Counted from the stretch's first letter, positions 55,401-64,000 are shown. The stretch: DNA of 64,000 nt from Flaccisagitta enflata (GCA_965153355.1 OZ231126.1:106578001-106642000), one strand, 5' to 3'. Numbers and translations: made by a program. The notes: a model not told the origin generated them from the letters alone.

Positions 55401-58108
55401 CGAATCCAAATTATCAAAATTACAATCATGAAATGTCAGGAAGACAAAGCCGAATGAGCTCACGCAGCCATAACGCAAACATGCCATCTAGCTCAAGGGA
55501 CACATCAAAAGATTCACGATACAGTAATACTCACCTGAGCACGACGAGTAGACACGAGGGTTCCATCCGATCAAGGAAAAACACTTATGATAGCGCCGCG
55601 GAAGTGAATAATCCTGCCGCGAAAGATAATGACGACAGCAGCTGCGCAGCCGGAAGCAAAACGGTTGACGCTGTCAGTTCAAAATCCACAGTCCCGCCAA
55701 AACAGCACGAAGAGCGTGGCAGTGACGCACCGAGTAGCCGGTCCTTGAGCCTAAAAGGATTAAAAATAGTTGAAAATAAGCATGAGAAAAATGACAGCAA
55801 AAGTAGATCAAAACACAAATCAAAAAGCTCATGCAAGGAGGAATCAAACCAGCCAAAAGGCAGAGATGATTCTCCCGAGGATGATAAGGCAAAAAGAAAA
55901 GATCAAAAAGGCAAACATGAAAAAGTAGGAACTCAAAAACAAGAGCTAAAAACAAACAATGCAGGCCAAAGGAAGCAAACATCCAAATCTGATGATCAGA
56001 TACAAAACACAAGAAAAGTAGAAGCTGATGTACATCCACAAAGAAATGAAACTGATTATCAAGAGTTTGACTTATCAAACCCATCCATATCATCAGACAG
56101 CAACACATCATCAGACTCGGATGACTCCCATACAACATCAGACACAAATGATAGCTCTGAAACAGGTAGCGAAACCGAAAGTTCCACAAGCGAAACCGGC
56201 AGTAGCAAAACAGAGGAAAGCGAAGATTCAAGTAGTGAATCTGAAGATAGTGAAACAAGCAGCGAGAGTACAAGTGACACCGGCAGTAGTGATTCAGATG
56301 AAGTGGAAAGCAACAGACCACTCATCAAGAATCAACCCCTCAAATCCATATCACATACCAGTGTATCAACAAACAAGAAAAACAAACACAAACAATACAC
56401 AGCCGCACCATCAACCCGAGAGGTTAATGTAAGACAAATCACTTGTGCACCTGCTACAAAGGATAAACACAAATCCACTAGTAAGAAGAAAAAGTCAATA
56501 AAACCAAAAAAGTCATTACGCAATCCAGAGGATAAAGATAAGGACAAGGATAAGGACGATGGATTAGTGGATTCCAGTGAACATGAAGAATTAGACCCAA
56601 ATAACAAGCCAGCAGACCCAAAATTACCCAAAAGAAGGGGTAGAAAGCCAAATCCAGAGACCATAATAGTAAGAAACATCGAGACAGAGATGAAAGCAGA
56701 CGAAGTTTTTCCAAGATTGGAAGAACCTCCAGAAGGCAAAGTATTAGTGCATAAAACAGATGGTGACATCTGTGGTGGGTCAACAGATATGCCACAATAC
56801 CGTTATTTAATGAAAGCTGGTGAGAAAATCAATTTCAAAACTCCAAAAGGGAAAGATGAGATTCTACACTTCAAAAAGATGATAAGAGAATTCATCCACA
56901 CTATGAAATTAGCAGGCAATGACAAGATCAGAATGTATACAATCATCGCAGTCTTCAACACCATGGCAGAGGGTTACAACCATACACTTGAAGGCATGCT
57001 AAAACTCACTTGCACATTTCGCTCATTCAGACATTTTAGTGAGATCTTCATCACCACACAGTGGCCTAATATTTACCAACATACCTTGTTGGTAGCCCGG
57101 TGGCACTGTCAACTTCCATCCGACTCGATTGAGACGTACTATGAAAAACATGTTGCAGTCCATTCCGAATTAGACAGACCGATCGACGAATCGGTCGAAG
57201 CCTTCGTAGACGGTATCCACAATGATGAGCTGAGAGAAAAAGTAAGGTACCATGATTATGGTGAAGAGAGAACGCTTGCAGACGTACGAGAGTACACAAG
57301 TAAAATGGCCCAAAATCTAAAAATGGAAGCCGCAAGAAGGAAAGAAATTGCAAGTAGAGGCCGTGGCAACCAACAATTTAACAACAACAACAACAACAGA
57401 CGTGGCTTTGGGAGATACAACAGAAATAACTTCCAAAGCAGATCAATGAGTAACACAAGAAATAACGGATCATTCGGTAGAGGTCAATCAGGAAATTTCC
57501 GAGGCCGCGCAAGAGGCAGAGGCCGGATATTTAGAGGCCAAGGCCAAAGGTCTGTAGCCTCAGCCGATAGGACTCAATTCGGCAGATCGAGATCAATGAG
57601 CCGAAACAGATCATCCAGCTATGGATCAAAAAGATTCTCGAGATCAAGAAGTGGATCTAGAGCAGGGTCACGGTCAAGCTCAAGATTCAGCTCGAGATCA
57701 CGCGGTAGCTCGAGATCGAGACCCAGCTCTGGATCACGCTACTCATCTAGATCAAGAAGCAACTCAAGCCACAGATCAGGAAAAACAGTGAGATTCCAAA
57801 ACAGAGGTCATGGCAGAGGCAGAGGAGTTGCCGCTGTGAATAATGGCAGATCAAATGGAAATTACGGCCCATCTAAAGAGGAATCAACAAGAAAGAAAAT
57901 GAAAGAATTTGGGCTTAATGGTTGCACAGGTTGCCTTTCCAGAGAGCACGTCTTTGACAGATTTAAATCGTGCGACAGGTCATGTCCGTTCTGTGAAAAA
58001 GAGTTTGATGAAAATGAAAATAGGCACTATGCATTCAACTGTAACAAGCGCCCGGAAGAAAGGCGAGAATGCTTGCAAATTCTCAGCGAGCATGCTAGCA
58101 AAAGATGA
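52415..58108 (+). CDS. gag: Giant element ORF2 (Gag), main part with capsid and nucleocapsid
   Basis: Continues ORF2 after the TIR insertion; an ATG at 52370 lies inside the transposon and is incidental. Order: a long coiled coil (52415-53950), acidic and Ser-rich tracts (54000-54250), a KKKHSKKSKKSS and RSxRS region (54590-54920), a Met/Asn/Pro-rich segment (55200-55420), and a Ser/Glu/Thr acidic tract (56090-56310). Next comes a capsid-like helical domain (about 56780-57340, with HFKKMIREFIHTMKLAGNDK, YYEKHVAVHSEL and DGIHNDELREKV). RG/RS-rich nucleocapsid follows (57350-57790), then a Cys/His motif (57915-58045) with CTGC, CDRSCPFC, H and C. Its size, 2,692 aa including the N-terminal part, is several times an ordinary Ty3 Gag. 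It ends at TGA 58106-58108. Confidence 0.88.
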   Translation, partial: AEISKLKEQADNDKRLIKEKEMTILMNTNETNAAITDFEHRLKTEKEGNVKAIAELEQQLKTLQEQIKANEKTSQEKVDLLRNNLLKNENENRILKDSLELEREKHTVELTEQAKMLADLQTEQAAKVLECQKQSKTQDRLMKENEKTVTELKEKFKILDKDKEEAIKNLKAANNDLALNKKELEKAKADTEMFRKRHEKTKESYETQLKNWSNERADKNQKLENTKRERDTAKRDLDASRKELNTAKNNVDQLQQSVNALMATSQGNIEMNEGLKKLVTELKNERDEAQAKAILEESQHKFYKAQYAAQTAEIAAVKTCLTDVAQTTSETSEENDRLKVYRIRWAEQEKELDEQKSATEAAEEMVTELETQLKKLHKRHDDAKKELEEKKTECTSAKETMESLKMRIQAIQLEKDAAVHKYNQNKNSANELNETVRVLEEMRRDIAELRQKLQEGETAQEEEKDKTKIKERLIHHIHKRIIAMEEMTNRECFLMRDLRKLIKEVTVMCESRAINYPDEISPLEESEDSNEEAESSKSDTVAVTSRHDDDATHENAKPHTNEPSNTTEQNETNVSSNDDGTDRYVSDIEDDTTDQGQTHPTEHNESKGESAQDPYGLKLNSEDEWPIKEMSLQKQNTMSERNTNKDKNQANSSSIPTHTHTIPDDKLSYHVDDDDDLMQEITHKDREKETLKMKRKLKDRAEETRKSVSEERTINSNSSSNDESEKNSKKKHSKKSKKSSRDISKKSEKLNDLSLTSDPSKGGAKRSEHESERSKKHSGQSERSDRSKYEDERSERSERSKNDDERNERRSSRSKPKKDENERASAKSSRRRKQPSCDNRDAKSNEAEPANSSIPNQPVMKGKTTHRIIKLASESENENESNANDPQPPDSSRMTRKERNDHPKHSKKRAKEGKRDMNDRKSSAQDPQNSLRNMNLEMSRNMVSYPMFSPYMPNINQAMNHPSNHNPMMHSMNMGPNWQGGPQIPFGWQMPHNSGTNPNYQNYNHEMSGRQSRMSSRSHNANMPSSSRDTSKDSRYSNTHLSTTSRHEGSIRSRKNTYDSAAEVNNPAAKDNDDSSCAAGSKTVDAVSSKSTVPPKQHEERGSDAPSSRSLSLKGLKIVENKHEKNDSKSRSKHKSKSSCKEESNQPKGRDDSPEDDKAKRKDQKGKHEKVGTQKQELKTNNAGQRKQTSKSDDQIQNTRKVEADVHPQRNETDYQEFDLSNPSISSDSNTSSDSDDSHTTSDTNDSSETGSETESSTSETGSSKTEESEDSSSESEDSETSSESTSDTGSSDSDEVESNRPLIKNQPLKSISHTSVSTNKKNKHKQYTAAPSTREVNVRQITCAPATKDKHKSTSKKKKSIKPKKSLRNPEDKDKDKDKDDGLVDSSEHEELDPNNKPADPKLPKRRGRKPNPETIIVRNIETEMKADEVFPRLEEPPEGKVLVHKTDGDICGGSTDMPQYRYLMKAGEKINFKTPKGKDEILHFKKMIREFIHTMKLAGNDKIRMYTIIAVFNTMAEGYNHTLEGMLKLTCTFRSFRHFSEIFITTQWPNIYQHTLLVARWHCQLPSDSIETYYEKHVAVHSELDRPIDESVEAFVDGIHNDELREKVRYHDYGEERTLADVREYTSKMAQNLKMEAARRKEIASRGRGNQQFNNNNNNRRGFGRYNRNNFQSRSMSNTRNNGSFGRGQSGNFRGRARGRGRIFRGQGQRSVASADRTQFGRSRSMSRNRSSSYGSKRFSRSRSGSRAGSRSSSRFSSRSRGSSRSRPSSGSRYSSRSRSNSSHRSGKTVRFQNRGHGRGRGVAAVNNGRSNGNYGPSKEESTRKKMKEFGLNGCTGCLSREHVFDRFKSCDRSCPFCEKEFDENENRHYAFNCNKRPEERRECLQILSEHASKR

Positions 58109-58112
58109 CTAG
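58106..58112 (+). promoter_or_regulatory. Readthrough-type gag stop, UGA CUA G
   Basis: Gag ends AAA AGA TGA CTA GCC. The next 36 codons are open in the same frame and run into the first Pol codons at 58217, so there is no frameshift. UGA followed by CUA G is the best-known leaky stop context for readthrough in viral and some cellular genes. Gag-Pol would be made by occasional suppression of this one codon. A downstream RNA structure was not assessed. Confidence 0.75.
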
Positions 58113-61100
58113 CCGCAAGCAAAGTTACAGGACAGATCAAAAGGGAAACAGAAACGGACACGAAACGGAAAACGGTAACAATCAATACAATAGATGAATT
58201 ATCAGGGAAATATTATGTGAGTGGATATGTGGAAGGGAGAATACTATGTGCTTTCATTGATACAGCAGCTGACTTAAGCCTTATCCCACACTCATGGAAA
58301 AGATATGGTAAAACCACCAGACTAAGAAAGAATATCAAAATAAGATCATTTGATGGCAAGTCAAAACAGATTTTGAGAAAGACTGTATCATTGAAAATTA
58401 ATTTTGGTAACGTTGCAGTGAACTTAAAATTCTACCTATGCAAAACTAAGGCACCTATAATAGGCGTAGACCTATTAAGGGACCCAAAATTGAATTTATC
58501 AATTAATACCAAGAATGAAAAATTCTATATTGATCAAAGATCAATGAAAACTGCAAACAATGAAATCACATCAGATGAGTTCTTGCATAACAGAATTGAC
58601 CAAGCAAAAACTAACAATGAGATCCGCAGTGATAACACACGGATAAATTGGATAAGGTCAAAGCAAGATTGCATATTGAAACCAAACAGCACAACAGACA
58701 TCATAAGCAGATGTGATCTGAAGCCAACAAAGCATGAAAAGCAATCATTGTTATCACTATACGACAATGACAACGATGACATATACATTCCATCAATGAT
58801 AGTGTGGTCACCAGAAAAAGAAATTGTTATAACAATCGAGAACAAAACAGACCAAAAGCTGTTGATGAAAAATGGTACACCACTTGGTGAATTAAAACCA
58901 TGTACTGACACCATAAACCACAGATCTGTCATGGCATTCGATTACCATGACATACAAGAAGCATTCAGACAAATAAGAAATGAAAATGCAGAAATAAAGA
59001 ATGCTTCTAAAGTTGAAAAAGGCGCCAAATCAAAAACACACTATGTGAATGAGTGCACAATCAAATCACTAGTCGACAAACATTCATACACAAAAAGAAT
59101 GCATTCAGAAAATACTCCTACCTGTAGGTTTATGAATAGCGCAGCGATTGAAGTCGGCGGCCAAAGTAGCGCCGAAAAAGCCAAAGGAGGCAGGATTGAC
59201 GCCTTCGGCTCCAATGATTCCCGCGCGCTTAAAGCGTTTTGGGCGTGCGACCGCGTGGAAGACCAAATAAATGAGAATACCGCGCACAAATATTCACTAA
59301 GAAGTGAACGCGGAGATGAAAATATTCCAATCGCAGGTACCAAACAATCAGGCATGCCTGTAAATGAGAAAAATCCGGATAAAGTCAATCAATACAGTGA
59401 TCATCGCCTATCAGGGGGCGAACTTGCAAGCAATGTTGTCAAAAATGACAACGACAGGCGCCGCCGGGGTCGACCTGAAAGGCTGAAGAAAGGGCGCCCA
59501 CCAGATATATCTACGAATGAGAATGCTTCCGAAGGTCAAACAGACGGTCTCATAGCCCGCGAAGAACCTATAAAGGAAAGCATTAATGAATACAGTAAAA
59601 ACCTCGAGGAACAGGAACGCAAAGATCATGATACCCAAATACCACCAGCGTTACCTGTAAATGAAGAACCGATGAGATTATCAGAATTAATCGGAATGAA
59701 TAAAGTGCCATCTGAGACACTTACCAAATGTTACAAAGATGGCATTACCATAGATCTTGATCTAAATGTGAATGAACCTGACATTGATATAGATGAATCA
59801 CCTATCAATGTCGACTATGAGAGAACAAGGGGTCAAGATTTCAAATACTGGCCAAATAAACATGAATATTTGAAACAATTTGACCTAACATCAGTTGAAG
59901 GCAAGGATAGGGAAAAATTGATCAAGATTTTACTAGATTTCAATCACATTTTCTTCAACGAAGACAGGCCTGACCAATTCTTTAAAGGCGTAGAGATGAA
60001 ACCAATAAAAATCAAATTGAAAGAAGACGCTCCACCATTAAAGAAAGAAGGACCAAGACGCATCAGCTCCTCCAAACTCCCATACTTAAAGGCTCACCTG
60101 AAGCAGATGTTGGAAAGGGGAATCATTGAGGAGATGACTGATGACGTTGACTGTCACATGTCGCCAATCCACGTGGTCCTAGAATCCAGATTCTACAGCA
60201 GCCTTAAAAGAAATGTAATAAAATCTAGATTCTGTCTTGACAATCGCGTTTTAAACAATTCCCTAGCTGATGTGCAATTTCCCTTGCCCCTGGCAGATGA
60301 GTTCAGGAGACAAGTGGCCAAGGATGGCTACACCACGTTCAGCAACTTTGACGCTTCCCAGATGTTTTACCAATTCAAAATAGACCCAGAAAGCGTCAGG
60401 AAATACTTTGGGTTTTACGCCCTGGGTAGAGTCTACCTACTAAAAAGATTGGCTATGGGCCTAAAAACAAGTATCAGCTATGTGCAGAAATTTATGGACA
60501 AATGTTTCAGATCACACAAAAACTGTCTTCCATTTGTTGATGACCTCAGCATCCGGTCAAAAACCATAAATACACACTTAAACATCGATCTCCCACTAGC
60601 ACTGGCTATCTGTAGTAAATTTAATATACTTCTTAATCCTAAGAAGTCAGATTTACTCAAAAATGAAGTACGCGTGCTGGGATTCCAACTGGGTAGATCA
60701 AGTGAATCAATAGCTGACGAAAAAAAGACAAAAATTAAGGAAATGACATTTCCTGAGACCAAGAAAGATGCAATCTCAAAAGCAGCATTCTTTTCTTATT
60801 TTCTGCCTGTGGCACCTAAATTGTCGCACCTCATGGCACCACTCAGAAGACTGGCACACCCAAAAACAAGATTCAAACCAACAGAGTCGGACAAGAAATC
60901 ATTCACAGACCTTAAAGAATACTTGTTAGACGATGAGGTGGGTGCATTGAGAATGCCATCGAATGACAAAGAGGCCACAATCCTCATATGGACAGACAGC
61001 AGTAGCACATCAATCGGATGCATCATAACTCAATTACTGCCACCACTACCAGATTCCAAATTGGACCCGACCAAGAGATATTTATCCATAGTGGGTTGCT

Positions 61101-63283
61101 ACAGCAGAAAGATTGAGGACAGTTGGTCGATTTATCCAATTTGGATTCTTGAACTGACAGCCTTGGAGGAGTGTACAAGGAAGTTTTTTTGGCTGTTGGC
61201 AGGCAGATCTTTCTATGCTATTACTGATAATACTACAGTGAAAGCATGGGCCTCACTGGACCACGTCCCCAAGGACGTGGCCAGGATGGTCCTCAGGCTC
61301 CAAAGATTTGATTACAGAATCCTATGGATTAAATCAGAACTCAACCTGAGCGACTGGATTACAAGAGTACCAGTCGACAGCCCACCAGAGGCGAGGTTTC
61401 CGAGATTTTTAGCAGGCCGTATATACGATGGTAAAGGCAAAAACATTCCATGGCAAAAATTATTTTGCAAAGCTACAGCTCAAGAAACTAAAGAATTCTT
61501 TACCAGGAAACGGCGACAAGAGCTGGCCCACGCGGTGGAGCCCGATAACTTCATTATTCCAGACAAATGTGAAGCCGAAAATGAGGTAAAGGAGATCATT
61601 AACGCCTTGAAGTCGCCGCCGGAAGTCCATGGCGACAGCAGCGACTTGGCGACAAAATCCGCGAAGGATGAATACGCGAAGGTCATAGCCGCATACTCCT
61701 TGACTGATGATCAGGTTGAGAGCGGCGAGAATGAACTGGAAGAAGATACAGAAATAGACAATGATATTACAACAAAGATTAAATTGCACAGATTCAAAGG
61801 TCACAGACTTGAAGGTGTAAAAAGTCTGCAAGAGAATGATGATGCAATTACGGATATCATTAGTCGTATAAAATCAAATCAGAAAGATCCACCTAAAACT
61901 GAAAGTTTGATTTTAACACCCGCATTGAAGCATTACCTGAAAAACAAATCATTATTCAGGGTGAGTGAGGATGGTATTTTGCTAAGACTATGGCACAACA
62001 AAAATGGCAACATTGACCAATTAATAGTAGTGGGTGAAAAGAAATTTCATCAAGTTGCGACAGAAGCGCACCAACGTATTGAATCAGCACACCGTCACGC
62101 TGGTCAAAGAAGGACATTCCTAGCACTGAGCAGACGCTACTTTGCAATTAACATGCGCGCAATTATAAATAAGGTAGTCAATAGTTGCGCGACATGCAAA
62201 TTAAACAAATACCCACGCACAAATGCTATTAAGACAGGTAACAAAATCGCCACAGGTTGCAATGAAAAGGGAGAAATTGACATCTTAGGACCTGTAGGCG
62301 GCTTTGGGTCATCCACCACTGGTCAACCACGCTACGTGTATTTTTATATAGACTTGCACAGTCGTTACACAATCACAAAAATAATCCCCAGTTGTGCAGA
62401 TAACCATATACTGGACAGTCTAATCTACACAAGAGACACACTGTGTGGACTGCCAAAAATATTGCAAATGGACAACGCCCTTTGCTCATCAAACAGTAAT
62501 TCAGCAAAATTCCTTACAGAGAGAGGCGTTGAAATCAATCATGGCATGGCAAACATTTCACGCTGTCAGTCAGCAGTCGAAAGATCCATAGGCACATCAA
62601 CAAGATTAATCTGTAGCCTTAGGACAGACAATCCAAAATGGTCATTTACCAGAATTGTTGCCGAAGCCACATATATTTCAAATTCAACACCACACACAAG
62701 CCTTCCAAACTCACTCTCACCTAAAGAGATCCATTTCAATGTCGCTCCATCAGATTTTCTAATCCACCAACATGAGAAGGATGAAATGAGCGACGACGCA
62801 GCGGGCGCCGCGCGAGCTGCGAGCCGTGCCACGCTGTTAAATGATGTGAAAAGATTCCTAAAAAGAAATGGAAATACAGGTGTGACTGATTATACTAATA
62901 AGATCAGACCAGGAATGATATGCTTAAGGAAAAGAACATCTTTTCCAACTTCAAGCCCAAGAAAATTATGCTACAAAATTACTTTTGAGGGCTACATGGT
63001 CACATCAAAGGTAGCAACAAATTCATTCCGCTGCAGAAACATAAAAACCAATCAAGAATCAATCATTCCAGGTGATCTATTAGTCAAAATGAAAGGTCTC
63101 ACCGAAAATGAAGCCATCAAGCTGATAAATGAGATGGAAAAAGTAGCCGCAAAAGAAGCAGAGGCGACGACTGCCCCGGCCAAACAAGGGGTAAGACACT
63201 CAACAAGAATAGCCGCCAAAAAGGACAAAGCGGCACCAGTAACAGATCCAAACTTGAGCGCATTCTTTACAGTCCATCTCTGA
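58109..63283 (+). CDS. pol: Giant element Pol: protease, RT, RNase H, integrase
   Basis: 1,724 codons in the Gag frame after the UGA; the first in-frame start-like codon is GTG at 58217. Counting from there: an aspartic protease with D15 in FIDTAAD (DTAA in place of the usual DTGA/DSGA) and IIGVDLL near residue 82. A long variable linker runs from about 100 to 590. Reverse transcriptase has FDASQMFYQF (motif A) and FVDDLS (D775, D776) in place of YxDD. RNase H has WTDSSS, LTALEE, ITDNTT and LSDW. Integrase has an HHCC zinc domain (HRHAG, CATCK) and the triad D1355, D1419, E1455 with 35 residues between the last two. A basic C-terminus ends with RHSTRIAAKKDK. Domain order fits Ty3/mdg4-like elements. 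The frame is intact, so it may be recently active. Confidence 0.96.
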   Translation, partial: LAASKVTGQIKRETETDTKRKTVTINTIDELSGKYYVSGYVEGRILCAFIDTAADLSLIPHSWKRYGKTTRLRKNIKIRSFDGKSKQILRKTVSLKINFGNVAVNLKFYLCKTKAPIIGVDLLRDPKLNLSINTKNEKFYIDQRSMKTANNEITSDEFLHNRIDQAKTNNEIRSDNTRINWIRSKQDCILKPNSTTDIISRCDLKPTKHEKQSLLSLYDNDNDDIYIPSMIVWSPEKEIVITIENKTDQKLLMKNGTPLGELKPCTDTINHRSVMAFDYHDIQEAFRQIRNENAEIKNASKVEKGAKSKTHYVNECTIKSLVDKHSYTKRMHSENTPTCRFMNSAAIEVGGQSSAEKAKGGRIDAFGSNDSRALKAFWACDRVEDQINENTAHKYSLRSERGDENIPIAGTKQSGMPVNEKNPDKVNQYSDHRLSGGELASNVVKNDNDRRRRGRPERLKKGRPPDISTNENASEGQTDGLIAREEPIKESINEYSKNLEEQERKDHDTQIPPALPVNEEPMRLSELIGMNKVPSETLTKCYKDGITIDLDLNVNEPDIDIDESPINVDYERTRGQDFKYWPNKHEYLKQFDLTSVEGKDREKLIKILLDFNHIFFNEDRPDQFFKGVEMKPIKIKLKEDAPPLKKEGPRRISSSKLPYLKAHLKQMLERGIIEEMTDDVDCHMSPIHVVLESRFYSSLKRNVIKSRFCLDNRVLNNSLADVQFPLPLADEFRRQVAKDGYTTFSNFDASQMFYQFKIDPESVRKYFGFYALGRVYLLKRLAMGLKTSISYVQKFMDKCFRSHKNCLPFVDDLSIRSKTINTHLNIDLPLALAICSKFNILLNPKKSDLLKNEVRVLGFQLGRSSESIADEKKTKIKEMTFPETKKDAISKAAFFSYFLPVAPKLSHLMAPLRRLAHPKTRFKPTESDKKSFTDLKEYLLDDEVGALRMPSNDKEATILIWTDSSSTSIGCIITQLLPPLPDSKLDPTKRYLSIVGCYSRKIEDSWSIYPIWILELTALEECTRKFFWLLAGRSFYAITDNTTVKAWASLDHVPKDVARMVLRLQRFDYRILWIKSELNLSDWITRVPVDSPPEARFPRFLAGRIYDGKGKNIPWQKLFCKATAQETKEFFTRKRRQELAHAVEPDNFIIPDKCEAENEVKEIINALKSPPEVHGDSSDLATKSAKDEYAKVIAAYSLTDDQVESGENELEEDTEIDNDITTKIKLHRFKGHRLEGVKSLQENDDAITDIISRIKSNQKDPPKTESLILTPALKHYLKNKSLFRVSEDGILLRLWHNKNGNIDQLIVVGEKKFHQVATEAHQRIESAHRHAGQRRTFLALSRRYFAINMRAIINKVVNSCATCKLNKYPRTNAIKTGNKIATGCNEKGEIDILGPVGGFGSSTTGQPRYVYFYIDLHSRYTITKIIPSCADNHILDSLIYTRDTLCGLPKILQMDNALCSSNSNSAKFLTERGVEINHGMANISRCQSAVERSIGTSTRLICSLRTDNPKWSFTRIVAEATYISNSTPHTSLPNSLSPKEIHFNVAPSDFLIHQHEKDEMSDDAAGAARAASRATLLNDVKRFLKRNGNTGVTDYTNKIRPGMICLRKRTSFPTSSPRKLCYKITFEGYMVTSKVATNSFRCRNIKTNQESIIPGDLLVKMKGLTENEAIKLINEMEKVAAKEAEATTAPAKQGVRHSTRIAAKKDKAAPVTDPNLSAFFTVHL

Positions 63284-63377
63284 TTTCTTGTTATTATAGT
63301 TGGCTACTTTTAAGAAAAAGAAATAGACGGGGCCTAAAAGGATAATGAATTGAATAAAATCAAGAATTAAACTGCCC

Positions 63378-63779
63378 CTAGACATAAGAAGTGCCAACTC
63401 GAGAGCGTTGCTCGAGTATCTCATTATCCGTCATATTGCGCCCTTCGCCCACTGGCGGCTGACGAGCGTTCACGCCATCTTCCATGGGGACGCCATCAAC
63501 GCCGCCACCGAACCGCCGATCACGGAAATCCTTCAAACGGGCCCATAGGTCACTGAACCAGTTGACCATATGGGTGACCTTTTCCAGATGCCCGGTCACG
63601 GCGGCCACAGTGACGACAATCAATGCCGCCCCCAGGATCGGATAAGCGATCCAACTACGCCAACCACCAGATGACTCAGAGGCGGCCACCAATACAGTGG
63701 GACCGGGAGCCACTGTACCAGGGGACTTAGTGAACAAGTCCAAACTGGACTTGACAAAAGCAAATGTCACGTTGTCCAT
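63378..63779 (-). CDS. Antisense single-pass membrane protein ORF
   Basis: The minus strand downstream of pol. The first ATG in frame is at 63779 (MDNVTFAF), giving 133 codons to TAG-free stop at 63378. There is a polar 45-residue N-terminus without a signal peptide, a transmembrane helix (IAYPILGAALIVVTVAAVTG), an amphipathic Trp-containing helix (MVNWFSDLWARLKDFRDRRF) and a Gly/Pro-rich tail. It lies where an env-like ORF might sit, but in reverse orientation, and it shows no fusion-peptide or glycoprotein features. It must come from an antisense promoter, perhaps in the 3' LTR. Antisense ORFs next to pol are known in some plant giant Ty3 elements. Function unknown. Confidence 0.6.
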   Translation of the reverse strand: MDNVTFAFVKSSLDLFTKSPGTVAPGPTVLVAASESSGGWRSWIAYPILGAALIVVTVAAVTGHLEKVTHMVNWFSDLWARLKDFRDRRFGGGVDGVPMEDGVNARQPPVGEGRNMTDNEILEQRSRVGTSYV

Positions 63780-63789
63780 GTTCACCAAT

Positions 63790-64000
63790 AATCAGAACAA
63801 AGACAAACTGATGTCTAGACCTGGAAAAATGAGCCGGCCTCCCCTTAAGGAAAAAGACAAATCTGAAATTAAAAAGCCAAAAGAGAAATATTTAAACCTA
63901 TATTAAACCCGCCGGAGCTAACATGAAAATTGACCTGAAATGCCAAAAACAAATGAGATTAAGATTTATTAACATACGTGACACCACTAAAAGGCATTAA
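63790..64000. other. 3' untranslated part of the giant element
   Basis: AT-rich DNA with no convincing gene. A purine-rich AAGGAAAAAGACAAA stretch occurs near 63846. The 3' LTR is not recognisable and is presumably further right. Confidence 0.4.

Larger units (their letters stand above)
27424..64000 (+). mobile_element. Giant Ty3-like LTR retroelement (coding part; LTRs not identified)
   Basis: Order on the plus strand: ORF1 (27424-46609, interrupted twice), ORF2/Gag (47055-58108, interrupted once), in-frame UGA, Pol (58109-63283), then an antisense ORF (63779-63378). Subtracting the three nested insertions (2.4, about 10.0 and 3.0 kb) leaves about 21 kb of coding span, far above the 5-12 kb usual for Ty3 elements. 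PR-RT-RH-IN order and a D35E integrase place it with Ty3/mdg4-like elements. Giant Ty3-type elements of animals such as planarian Burro are the closest precedent I know. The 3' LTR should lie beyond the window. The left boundary is unknown; 27424 is only the first ORF1 codon. Confidence 0.85.

Noticed and set aside
53074-56795. Many Ser/Leu/Phe-rich minus frames opposite Gag
   Set aside because: Typical antisense shadows of Lys/Glu/Asp-rich coding sequence.
63697-63906. Plus-strand 69-codon frame near the right end
   Set aside because: Complement of the better antisense membrane ORF.

Overview
The window looks like nuclear DNA from an invertebrate animal. Reading frames on the minus strand at 10.7-16.7 kb are joined by good GT-AG splice sites, and microsatellites are very dense: (TG)n, (GA)n, (TTC)n and (CAA)n, often inside introns. 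Nothing identifies the phylum. SSR-rich arthropods, molluscs and flatworms all remain possible. No bacterial operon, CRISPR array, tRNA or rRNA was seen.

Layout. (1) 1-5.6 kb is repeat-rich non-coding DNA: microsatellites, tandem repeats and members of an interspersed family whose end is an 18-bp palindrome (AGTCGCGTGCACGCGACT). (2) 5.6-24.4 kb is a cluster of short, mostly unfamiliar genes on both strands. Minus-strand genes encode basic/acidic disordered proteins (7.2-9.4 kb) and signal-peptide/transmembrane proteins (10.6-12.8 and 15.3-16.7 kb). Plus-strand genes are a small protein at 6.2 kb, a 175-aa acidic/lysine-rich protein at 13.4 kb, a Gln/Thr-rich protein at 14.2 kb and a protein-primed family B DNA polymerase at 17-24.1 kb of the Polinton/adintovirus/bidnavirus kind. 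Most carry one or a few lesions (in-frame TAG, TGA or TAA, frameshifts, and a 1.37-kb internal duplication in the polymerase). My inference is a decaying integrated DNA virus or Polinton-like element, though no integrase, packaging ATPase or capsid was recognised.

(3) 27.4 kb to the right edge is one giant Ty3-like LTR retroelement. Its ORF1 (about 2,250 codons, coiled-coil and basic/acidic low-complexity) is split by a young 2.4-kb LTR insertion (TSD CCCCG) and probably by a 10-kb TIR element. Its ORF2 (2,692 aa once a 2.97-kb TIR element with TSD CTGCGCAA is discounted) is a huge Gag: coiled coil, RS-like and acidic tracts, capsid-like domain, RG/RS-rich nucleocapsid and Cys/His zinc motif. 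Pol (protease, reverse transcriptase, RNase H, D35E integrase) follows in the same frame after a single UGA in the leaky context UGA CUA G. An antisense ORF with one transmembrane segment lies downstream of pol. Without the three nested insertions the coding part spans about 21 kb. The flanking LTRs were not found: the 3' one should lie beyond the window and the 5' one probably lies in 24.4-27.4 kb.

Main discoveries: the giant retroelement with its oversized accessory ORFs, readthrough-type gag-pol junction and antisense membrane ORF, and the degraded pPolB locus with its associated membrane-protein genes.
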